Shown here in pieces: positions 6,623 through 12,681 of a DNA stretch of 12,681 nt (the stretch's first letter is position 1; every line of letters starts with the position of its first letter). Both the position numbers and the translations under genes were made by a program. The stretch is from CAYXVF01 sp964468125 (GTDB taxonomy: Bacteria; Myxococcota; XYA12-FULL-58-9; CAYXVF01). The notes under the pieces were generated by a model. It was not told where the DNA came from. It was given only the letters and a program-made list of their open reading frames with translations, and made no database searches. The stretch lies in NCBI GenBank assembly GCA_964468125.1, contig CAYXVF010000146.1:1-12681 (forward strand), read 5' to 3'.

Positions 6623-6804
6623 TGCGTCCTCGACGAACGACGCGAGAGGGGCGACGTACACGCTCGACGACCGATTTTTCGGCCGGGCGAGATTTTCCCG
6701 ACTGCCCACTCCGCGAATTCGGCGCTTCTCGGCCGATCTGCCCTTGGCACGGGGCATGCTCTTCTAGCGGCGAACCTTCAATCGCAACTTCAAAGGAGCG
6801 CATC

Positions 6805-7344
6805 ATGTCCACTGGTCTTTCCCCCAATCCCGAAGCGTGGCGTCGAGGTCAGAACTTTCTGCAGACCCTCTACGACCCGGAAACCTTCATCTATCCCGTC
6901 GATCAGCCGGCGTTCACCGGCGAGGACTGTTGGTGGCATTTCGTCGTTCCGTTCATCGAACCGGGGACGCTCGACGATGGCTTCGTGCGCGACGCGGTCA
7001 CACGGGCCGCCGAGCGGGCGGTCGCTCGACTGGCCGAGGGGGAGCCGGCGCTGATGGTACGGGGGCTGCGGGTCGATCCGAGCTACGTCGAGTTTCTGAG
7101 TCACGGCCACTACGAGCACCGAAGGCGGGTTCGCGCGCGCCTCGGTGCTGCGATGGCAAAGGCCTACCGCCGCGCCACCGGTCGCAAATTGCACTGGGAA
7201 CGGGCTTGGTCGGCCGCCCTGATGGAACCGGACGCCCTCGTGCGCGGTCTCACTCACCTCGACCTCCCGACGTCGCCGCCGATGACTCCGCCGATGGTCG
7301 GACAGAGCTACGACGAGTTCATGGAGCGATTGATGGCGTCGTGA
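6805..7344 (+). CDS. Soluble protein of unknown function, 179 residues
   Basis: I do not recognise the family. The ATG at 6805 has AGGAG six bases upstream, the best ribosome site in the window, and fixes the start although the frame is open back to 6433 over the preceding gene. The product has no signal or membrane segment. It contains an aromatic-rich segment (DCWWHFVVPFIEPG, ~42-55), a helix-rich middle (RDAVTRAAERAVARLAEG), HGHYEHRRRVRARLGAAM near the centre, and a proline-rich turn DLPTSPPMTPPM before a short acidic helix. The His/Arg-rich HGHYEHRR could bind metal or nucleic acid, but that is only a suggestion. A 182-base gap without a feature precedes it; the GNAT gene follows 47 bases later. 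Confidence 0.8.
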   Translation: MSTGLSPNPEAWRRGQNFLQTLYDPETFIYPVDQPAFTGEDCWWHFVVPFIEPGTLDDGFVRDAVTRAAERAVARLAEGEPALMVRGLRVDPSYVEFLSHGHYEHRRRVRARLGAAMAKAYRRATGRKLHWERAWSAALMEPDALVRGLTHLDLPTSPPMTPPMVGQSYDEFMERLMAS

Positions 7345-7376
7345 GATCGGGCCTCGTCTGCGCCGCGTCGATTCGT

Positions 7377-7382
7377 TAGAAT
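7377..7382 (+). promoter_or_regulatory. Possible -10 element of a leaderless promoter for the GNAT gene
   Basis: TAGAAT differs from the sigma-70 consensus TATAAT at one base and ends nine bases before the ATG at 7392. A transcript would start within a few bases of the ATG, leaving no room for a ribosome site, and none is present. No good -35 box is visible. Inference only. Confidence 0.35.
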
Positions 7383-7391
7383 GCGACGCCC

Positions 7392-7940
7392 ATGAGCTCT
7401 TTGTTCACCCATCGTGTTGCCACCGAAGAAGACGTGCCGGCGCTGATTGCGCTGATGAAGCGCGCCATCGAGGTCAACATGCGTGCGTTCCTCTCGCCGG
7501 AGGAGATCGAGGCGGCAAAGGAGACCATGGGCGTCGATCAAACCCTGACCGACGACGGCACCTACTTCATCATCGAGACGGTGGTGGACGGTGAAACCGT
7601 GGTGGTCGGCTGCGGCGGCTGGGGCAAGCGCCGGACTCTTTACGGCGGCAACCACACGCAAGGGCGGGACGACTCCTTCAGCGATCCGGCGACGGAGCCC
7701 GCGCGCATCCGCGCGATGTACACCCACCCGGACTGGACCCGACGAGGCATCGGAACGCTCTTGCTCGAGCTCGGTGAGAACGCGGCGCGCGAGGCAGGGT
7801 TTGCGACCATCGAGCTCGGCTCGACGATCCCCGGCGAGCCACTCTACCGAGCCCGCGGCTACGAGGAGGTCTCCCGCGTGACCCACATCGGCGCGAACGG
7901 TCTGCCAAACACCGTGATCAAAATGCGCAAGTCGCTCTAG
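7392..7940 (+). CDS. GNAT-family N-acetyltransferase
   Basis: A 182-residue protein, normal for a single GNAT domain, which moves the acetyl group of acetyl-CoA onto an amine of a small molecule or protein. It opens with the typical strand and helix ATEEDVPALIALMKRAIE (~10-27). The central strand TVVVGCGGWGKR leads into RIRAMYTHPDWTRRGIGTLL (motif A, ~105-124), whose R-R-G-I-G-T binds the acetyl-CoA pyrophosphate. Motif B follows as GEPLYRARGYEEV (~148-160). The substrate cannot be predicted. There is no ribosome site before the ATG at 7392; a TAGAAT hexamer nine bases upstream suggests leaderless expression. Cytoplasmic. The kinase gene follows after 58 bases, but a joint function is not implied. 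Confidence 0.92.
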   Translation: MSSLFTHRVATEEDVPALIALMKRAIEVNMRAFLSPEEIEAAKETMGVDQTLTDDGTYFIIETVVDGETVVVGCGGWGKRRTLYGGNHTQGRDDSFSDPATEPARIRAMYTHPDWTRRGIGTLLLELGENAAREAGFATIELGSTIPGEPLYRARGYEEVSRVTHIGANGLPNTVIKMRKSL

Positions 7941-7998
7941 GTCCCGCCGGCGTAACGTTCCTCCGTGTCAGTGGACGTCGGCACGCGGAATCGTTTGA

Positions 7999-9549
7999 AT
8001 GTATGCTGTCGAACACACGCTGCGGACCCGAAGGCTCGCGAGGGGAGCACACGAGAGGGTCGTCCCCGAGCTGCAAACGCTTCAGCCGGGCCTGGCGTCG
8101 AATAGCGTCTGGTTGCCCGTGACTCTGGCGCTCCTGGCCGCGGGCTTTCATGCCGCCCTCGCGACCGTTCTCTTCTCTCTGGGTCGCGTGGGGATCGCGC
8201 GCTGGGATCTGCTCGGCGCACTCGTGTTGGTCCTCGGCGCCATCGCGATCGCCCGCGGGGCGCGACTCGCCGGTCTGTGGGCGGTCTTTGGTGCGACGGA
8301 GGTCCTCGTTGCGGGTTTGCTGGTCGTTCTGGGCCTCGAGAGCGGTTGGGGGACGTCCCTCGTCTCGGCGCTCGTGTTTCCTTACCTCTTCTTTCAGGAG
8401 TATCCACGGCACATGGCCGCGGCGATGGGCTTCGCGGTTCTCGTCGGGGGCGTCGCCGTCCTTCTTGCCGTGAGCACGGACCCTTCGGCGGGTCTCGAGG
8501 CGTCGACGCTGCGCGCGCTCCATGCGGGCAACGTCGCGGGAACGATCCTGTTGTTTGCGGCCACGGGGATCGTGATCGCCCGAAGCTCGGCCCGGCTTCG
8601 GCAACGGCTCAACCTCCTGCGCGAGAAGTTCCGCCAAGCGCAGAAACTCGGTCAGTACACCCTGGGGCGTCAGTTGGGCGAGGGCGCGATGGGCAAAGTC
8701 TATGCGGCCTCCCACGCCTTTCTCAAACGTCCCGCCGCCCTGAAGGTGATCAACAACAGCAACGTCACCGAGGAAATGCGTCGTCTCTTCGAGCAGGAGG
8801 TGGAAGCCACGGCAGGGCTCCGGTCACCTCACACGATCGAAGTTTACGACTTCGGTCAGAGCGAAGCGGGCGAGCTCTTCTACGTCATGGAGATGCTCGA
8901 CGGCTTGAACCTCCAGGAGCTCGTCGATCAACACGGTCCGGTTTCCGCGCATCGAGCCGTCTACATTCTCGAGCAGATTAGCCACTCACTTTCCGAAGCG
9001 CATGCAAAAGGGATCGCTCATCGGGACATCAAACCCGCGAACATCTCCCTGTGCCGCTACGGCGAAGACTGCGACTTCGTGAAGGTCTTGGATTTTGGTC
9101 TCGCCTGGGATTTCACCAAGCGCGACCTCAGCGACACCTCCTCCGAGGTCGTGGGAACCCCCGCCTATGTGGCTCCCGAGCTCGCTCTCGCCAAAGCAGA
9201 CTCGGACGGTCGGGCGGACATCTACTCGCTCGGCTGCGTGGCGTTTTGGCTGCTGACTGGAAACCGGGTGTTTCAGGCGGAGACTCCCATGCAAAACCTC
9301 GCGGCGCACGTGCACGCGAAGCCGAGCGCGCCTTCGGAGGTCTCCGAGCTGGAGATTCCCGCCGAGCTCGACGCGCTTGTCCTTCAGTGTCTCGAAAAAG
9401 ACCCCGCGGCACGTCCTCGGAGTGCCGAAGCACTCCGGGATGCGCTTCGGGCGCTGCCGTTGCGGCGACGGTGGCAGCAGGAAGACGCGCGTGCCTGGTG
9501 GCAGATGCATCGACCGGAGAGCGGGGCGAGCACGGTCGGGCACCCGTGA
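7999..9549 (+). CDS. Membrane Ser/Thr protein kinase, six-helix membrane domain then Hanks-type kinase
   Basis: A 516-residue protein. Residues 1-35 are cytoplasmic, then six hydrophobic segments follow (~38-61, 70-88, 92-113, 117-132, 138-159, 174-195) and a basic, probably coiled, linker RLRQRLNLLREKFRQAQKLG (~199-218). The kinase domain (~220-487) is complete: glycine loop LGEGAMGKV (227-234), lysine in AALKV (Lys249), alpha-C Glu near 267, catalytic loop HRDIKPAN (Asp343, Lys345, Asn348), DFG at 365-367, and GTPAYVAPE with possible activation-loop Thr/Ser sites around 378-387. It should be active and phosphorylate Ser/Thr in the cytoplasm. Most bacterial kinases of this class put the kinase first and the sensor after it; here the order is reversed, so the membrane domain is probably the signal input. 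Target unknown. Confidence 0.94.
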   Translation: MYAVEHTLRTRRLARGAHERVVPELQTLQPGLASNSVWLPVTLALLAAGFHAALATVLFSLGRVGIARWDLLGALVLVLGAIAIARGARLAGLWAVFGATEVLVAGLLVVLGLESGWGTSLVSALVFPYLFFQEYPRHMAAAMGFAVLVGGVAVLLAVSTDPSAGLEASTLRALHAGNVAGTILLFAATGIVIARSSARLRQRLNLLREKFRQAQKLGQYTLGRQLGEGAMGKVYAASHAFLKRPAALKVINNSNVTEEMRRLFEQEVEATAGLRSPHTIEVYDFGQSEAGELFYVMEMLDGLNLQELVDQHGPVSAHRAVYILEQISHSLSEAHAKGIAHRDIKPANISLCRYGEDCDFVKVLDFGLAWDFTKRDLSDTSSEVVGTPAYVAPELALAKADSDGRADIYSLGCVAFWLLTGNRVFQAETPMQNLAAHVHAKPSAPSEVSELEIPAELDALVLQCLEKDPAARPRSAEALRDALRALPLRRRWQQEDARAWWQMHRPESGASTVGHP

Positions 9550-9582
9550 GCCTGCTGGTTTCGCGGGTTGCCGTGCAGCCTC

Positions 9583-10420
9583 TCAGCCGAGGACGCGCTC
9601 CAGTGCTGAACGGAGCTGTCCGGGTTCGACTTCTTCCAAGGCGTAGCGCGCGCGGGTGTGCGACTTGTTGATCGTCAGCACCCGGCCGAGGTCGATGGGT
9701 GTGCCGATCACCACCGCATCGCAATCCACTCGATCGATCGTCTCCTGGAGCTCGGCGATCTGCGCATCGCCGTAGCCCATCGCCGGGAGGACCGTGTCGA
9801 GGTGCGGGTACTGCCGGTAGGTGTCCGCGATCGATCCCGCTGCGTCGCCTCCGGATTCACGGCGCTCACGTTCGCACGTACGGTATCGATCGCGTCCGAG
9901 CTCGCTGTTTCGACTTTGTTGATCACGACCACGTCTGCCATGCGCAGATTCGTTTCCCCCGGTTGGTAGCTGAGCTCGTGGCCGGGACGGTGCGGATCCA
10001 CCAGCGTGATGTGCAGATCCGGTTTGATGAAGGGCAGGTCGTTGTTGCCTCCGTCCCAGAGGATCACGTCGGCCTCGTTCTGCGCGGCCTCGAGGATCTT
10101 CGCGTAATCCACCCCCGCGAACACGAGAGTGCCCGCTGCGATGTGGGGCTCGTATTCCTCGCGTTCTTCGATGGTGCAGCGATAGCGGTCGAGGTCGCTG
10201 AGCTCGGCGTAGCGCTGACAGACCTGTTCCGTGAGATCGCCGTAGGGCATCGGGTGGCGAATGGCTGCGACCTTCTTGCCCGCTTCGCGCAAGGTCCAAA
10301 CGGGCTTCATCGTAAATGGGAACACCGTCCGGGTATTTCGGGACTGCGAGCTCGGTCGGGTAGCGGCGGCCGGCGATGTCCGGAATCTGAGCGGCGGTGA
10401 AGGCTACGACCTCGTAGGCC
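9583..10420 (-). pseudogene. Cyclic 2,3-diphosphoglycerate synthetase-like GTPase, broken by internal deletions
   Basis: Three conserved blocks lie in order on the minus strand but in alternating frames. Block 1 (10420 to ~10297) reads AYEVVAFTAAQIPDIAGRRY and YPDGVPIYDE. Block 2 (~10298 to ~9843, shifted frame) reads KKVAAIRHPMPYGDL, CTIEEREEYEPHIAAGTLVF, ILWDGGNNDLPF, PGETNLRMADVVVINKVE. Block 3 (~9840 to 9583, first frame again) reads TYRQYPHLDTVLPAMGYG and VVIGTPIDLGRVL. From family memory (~450 residues), about 80-90 residues including the GxGKS-type P-loop are missing between blocks 1 and 2, and ~60 between blocks 2 and 3; the N-terminus is missing too. The product would be about 280 residues in three frames, without nucleotide binding. 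The blocks themselves contain no internal stop, so the loss looks recent or artefactual. Convergent with the kinase gene. Confidence 0.85.
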
Positions 10421-11994
10421 GCTGCTCCGTCCCGAAGAGATCCCCTTCGAGACCACGCGCGATGCACCGCCCCTCACGAGCGAAGGTGGGGTCGTGGGTC
10501 AGGAGCGTGCCCTCGACGCTCTGCGTTTCGGCATCGGGATTCGCAACGACGGCTACAACCTGTTTGCCGTGGGACCGCCAGGCGTCGGCAAACAAACCAT
10601 GCTCCGTCAGTACTTGGGCGAGCGTGCGGCAAAGAGGACTACGCCGCACGATTGGTGTTACCTGTACAACTTCGACGATCCGGAGCGCCCCCACGCGGTC
10701 GCACTCCCCGCACGAGTCGGCTCGCAGCTGCGCGAAGAGCTGGACCAGGTGGTCGTGCAGCTCGCCGTCGCGATGCGTGCCATCTTTGACAGCGACGAGT
10801 ACCGAAACCGACGGCAGCACCTAACCACGCGGCTCCAGGAGCGGCAGCAGCAGGCGGTAGCACCTGCTGCGGGTGGAGACCGATGCGGTAGACAATGCCG
10901 CTCAGTTCCTCGGCTCCGACGACGAAGACATCGGAGGTGCACTCCGGAAAGCGCTGCAGCGTGAGGTACCGCCCGACTCCACCTTCAAGCGCTACCGGGC
11001 GAACGTGCTCGTGGACCGAAGCGAGCTCACCGGGGCCCCGGTGGTCTTCGAGGACAACCCGACCCATGCCAATCTCGTCGGACGAGTCGAGCACGAAACT
11101 CAGTTCGGCGCGCTGATCACGGACTTCACGCTCATCCGCGCCGGCGCGCTGCACCGGGCGATCGGCGGCTATCTCGTTCTCGATGCGATCAAGGTGCTGC
11201 AGAACCCCTTCGCGTGGGAGAGCTTGAAGCGAACGCTCCGTGCGGGGGAGATCAAGATCGAGAGTCTGGGCCACAGCACGGGGCTTCTTTCCACCGTGTC
11301 CCTCGAGCCCGAGCCTATCCCGTTGGGCGACACAGAGGTCATCCTCTGCGGCGAACGGCGGCTCTACTACCTCCTTTCCGCGCTCGACCCGGATTTTCTC
11401 GAGCTCTTCAAAGTGCTCGTGGACTTCGACACGACCCTCGACCGTCGCCCGGGTGATCGATGAAGCGGCCCGCACGGCCGGCGATGGCGAGAAGATGTCG
11501 ATGCAGATGAGAAGTGTGAGCACAACTTCGGCCATCCCACGCGCATCACTGCCCGCACGCGCCTCGGCAAAGGAGAGGTGCTCGACATCGAGCGCGAGGT
11601 CGACCTCGGCGGGCCGATTCACTCCAAGGGGGTGATGATCCTGAATGGTTATCTCGGCTCGCGCTTTGCGCGATCCATTCCCCTCTCGGTCTCCGCGACC
11701 CTCGTGTTCGAGCAGTCCTACGGCGGCGTCGACGGGGACAGCGCCGCATCTGCGCAGATCGCGGTCTCACCGGCGAACAGGGTGTCCTGATCCCTAGGAC
11801 CAACGTGAAGAATCTCATGTTGCGCCATGATGTGGTGGACGCGGTGAAAGAAGGGCGTTTCCACGTGTACTCAGTGGGCCATGTTGATGAGGCGACGGCG
11901 CTCTTGAGCGGTATCGCAGCGGGTCAACGAGGGAGCGACGCCCCGGAAGAGCCCAAAGAGGAGCTTAGTAAAGTGAACGCGGAAGGGCCGGAAT

Positions 11995-12026
11995 CGGGCG
12001 AAAACGCCCGTTCTTCCTTGTTTTTT
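11995..12026 (+). terminator. Rho-independent terminator at the end of the Lon-like gene
   Basis: CGGGCG (11995-12000), an AAAA loop and CGCCCG (12005-12010) make a perfect 6-bp GC stem, followed by TTCTTCCTTG and then TTTTTT ending at 12026. This is the classical layout for the plus strand. The last open frame of the Lon-like pseudogene runs through it to 12101, whereas TAG-TAA at 11966-11971 and TGA at 11974 occur in the two other frames just before it. The original stop was probably there, with one more frame change in the 3' tail. Confidence 0.78.
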
Positions 12027-12045
12027 CGCCACCGGCAGCGCATAT

Positions 12046-12069
12046 GCGGGAGTGTTGAACACATCCCGC
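12046..12069 (+). other. Hairpin in the leader of the second PDZ gene
   Basis: GCGGGA-GTGT pairs with ACAC-A-TCCCGC around a TGA loop: ten pairs with one bulged A. It ends 44 bases before the ATG at 12114. It is followed directly by CAGAC-N8-GTCTG with a CTCTTTTCT loop, so it could be a second, weaker terminator or a structured leader. The role is inference. Confidence 0.45.
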
Positions 12070-12113
12070 CAGACTCTTTTCTGTCTGCCGCCGCAGTCTG
12101 AAGTCCTGATCGC

Positions 12114-12590
12114 ATGACCAAGTACGTTACTCTGGCCGTCGTCGCGGTGGGCTTCGTCGCGTTTTTGCTCCTGCTGCAGGACGAGCCCGAGCCCGGCCTC
12201 GATCCAGCCCGCGTTGCGCGGGCCTGCGCCGCATCGGGTGCCACAGGCCTCGAGGCGATCGGAGTGACGACCGACACCCTTCGCGAGGAGCACCGACGCT
12301 CCTACTCCATTCCGAGTCACCTGCGCCGAGGAGTCGTCGTCACCGACGTGGCGCCCGGGTCGATCGCGGAGGCGACCGGACTGAAGCCCGGCGACCTCCT
12401 CGTGTTGATCAATTCACGCGGCGTCGAAACCGTTCCGAGCCTCGAAGACCTCTACACCTTCGGTCGCGCGACCCCACTCGTCTTTCAGCGAGGGGAGAGC
12501 ACGCATTACACCGAGATCCCCGGCTTTTCCTGCCCCGAGTCGACGGAGGCGCCCACCCCGGGGCTCTCGCTGGGCGACGCGTCAGACTGA
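12114..12590 (+). CDS. Membrane-anchored single PDZ-domain protein (paralogue of the gene at 1280)
   Basis: A 158-residue protein. A signal anchor at ~4-21 (YVTLAVVAVGFVAFLLLL) is followed by an acidic, proline-containing linker DEPEPGLDP. The PDZ domain spans ~72-138: GVVVTDVAPGSIAEATGL, then KPGDLLVLINSRGVETV and a helix SLEDLYTFG. Peptide-binding adaptor activity outside the inner membrane is the likely role; there is no attached protease. It matches the protein at 1280 over the whole PDZ (29 identities in 68 ungapped positions by hand count). Cys38 and Cys140 lie 102 residues apart, exactly as Cys46 and Cys148 do there. The C-terminal ~18 residues are low-complexity. No clear ribosome site precedes the ATG; a terminator and a hairpin separate it from the Lon-like pseudogene. 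Convergent with the fragment at the window edge. Confidence 0.85.
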   Translation: MTKYVTLAVVAVGFVAFLLLLQDEPEPGLDPARVARACAASGATGLEAIGVTTDTLREEHRRSYSIPSHLRRGVVVTDVAPGSIAEATGLKPGDLLVLINSRGVETVPSLEDLYTFGRATPLVFQRGESTHYTEIPGFSCPESTEAPTPGLSLGDASD

Positions 12591-12592
12591 CC

Positions 12593-12681
12593 TCAAAGCA
12601 GCGTACGCTCCGGTCGTCCGGGCATCGTGTCGATGAGTGATCGGAGGTTTCTTCGAAGCAGCTGGAGGGAGCCCTGGTTTA
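12593..12681 (-). CDS. C-terminal fragment of an unidentified minus-strand gene
   Basis: Reading the minus strand from the window edge to a TGA at 12595-12593 gives 28 residues of protein-like composition, with a helical stretch LQLLRRNLRSLIDTM and the end PGRPERTLL. Third codon positions are mostly G or C, unlike the other two minus-strand frames, which look random. It converges on the PDZ gene and leaves two bases between the stops. Too short to identify; it may be chance. Confidence 0.4.
   Translation of the reverse strand, partial: NQGSLQLLRRNLRSLIDTMPGRPERTLL

Larger units (their letters stand above)
10421..12101 (+). pseudogene. LonB-like AAA+ protease, broken by at least four internal deletions
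   Basis: Five blocks follow family order but change frame at each join. Block 1 (~10422-10860): PEEIPFETT, VGQERALDALRFGIG, Walker A GPPGVGKQT, WCYLYNFDDPERP. Block 2 (~10861-11446): YRANVLVDRSELTGAPVV, FGALITDFTLIRAGALHRA, GGYLVLDAIKVLQNPFAWE, STVSLEPEPIPLG. Block 3 (~11447-11518): RVIDEAARTAGDGEKMSMQM. Block 4 (~11518-11757): RITARTRLGKGEVLDIEREV, GGPIHSKGVMILNGYLG, FEQSYGGVDGDSAASAQ with the LonB-type catalytic Ser (GDSAA). Block 5 (~11760 on): RGLTGEQGVLIP, NVKNLMLRHDVVDAV. Missing are the start codon (no ATG/GTG/TTG in frame from 10401 to 10494), much of the ATPase middle, and the NEK block with the catalytic Lys. Intact relatives have roughly 800 residues (memory). No active protease can be made. 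Confidence 0.88.

Noticed and set aside
5663..6757. 364-residue open frame antisense to the exported-protein gene
   Set aside because: Shadow frame from high GC: no ribosome site and Arg/Pro/His-rich composition, while the sense frame has a signal peptide and better codon use.
9583..10467. Intact 294-residue minus-strand gene
   Set aside because: Its middle 150 residues are an Arg-rich shadow; the conserved GTPase residues for that part lie in another frame, so the open frame only bridges two real blocks of a broken gene.
1..12681. CRISPR array, tRNA, rRNA, transposase, integrase or phage genes
   Set aside because: No regularly spaced repeats, cloverleaf or rRNA-like stretch, or mobile-element protein motif was seen on either strand.

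Overview
The window is GC-rich and gene-dense. It carries a Hanks-type Ser/Thr kinase fused to a membrane domain, a degenerate response-regulator-like receiver, small secreted or membrane-anchored PDZ and AgmX/PglI-like proteins, and a lipoprotein of the pectinacetylesterase/Notum family. Together these suggest a large-genome Myxococcota-like bacterium (Polyangia or a relative). The taxonomic guess is inference from gene style; no rRNA, tRNA, CRISPR array, insertion sequence or phage gene was seen.

Left part (1-3510): the 5' end of a minus-strand transglutaminase-family gene leaves the window at base 1. Diverging from it is a plus-strand run of five genes: a pseudo-receiver protein (444-938), a small helical TPR-like protein (969-1283), a membrane-anchored PDZ protein whose TTG start overlaps the preceding stop (1280-1759), an exported AgmX/PglI-C-like protein (1881-2495) and a 314-residue helical protein of unknown role (2566-3510). 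They could form one envelope-associated cluster, but no pathway can be named.

Middle part (3549-9549): a convergent minus-strand lipoprotein hydrolase (3549-4964) is followed by a 650-base stretch with no convincing gene, holding a 12-bp tandem repeat and three strong inverted repeats. Then come an exported protein of unknown function (5615-6622), a soluble protein of unknown function (6805-7344), a GNAT acetyltransferase (7392-7940) with a possible leaderless promoter, and a kinase with six predicted membrane helices ahead of a complete catalytic domain (7999-9549).

Right part (9583-12681): the most striking region. Two divergent genes are both wrecked: a cyclic 2,3-diphosphoglycerate synthetase-like GTPase (minus) and a LonB-like AAA+ protease (plus). 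Each survives as well-conserved blocks in alternating reading frames, joined at points where family-typical segments are missing. Among the missing pieces are the GTPase P-loop, the protease catalytic-lysine block and the start-codon region of both genes. Seven deletion junctions lie in about 1.9 kb, while the remaining blocks show no sign of point-mutation decay. This means either recent serial deletion or an assembly artefact. After a rho-independent terminator comes a second PDZ protein (12114-12590), a paralogue of the first with the same cysteine spacing. The window ends in a short C-terminal fragment of a minus-strand gene.
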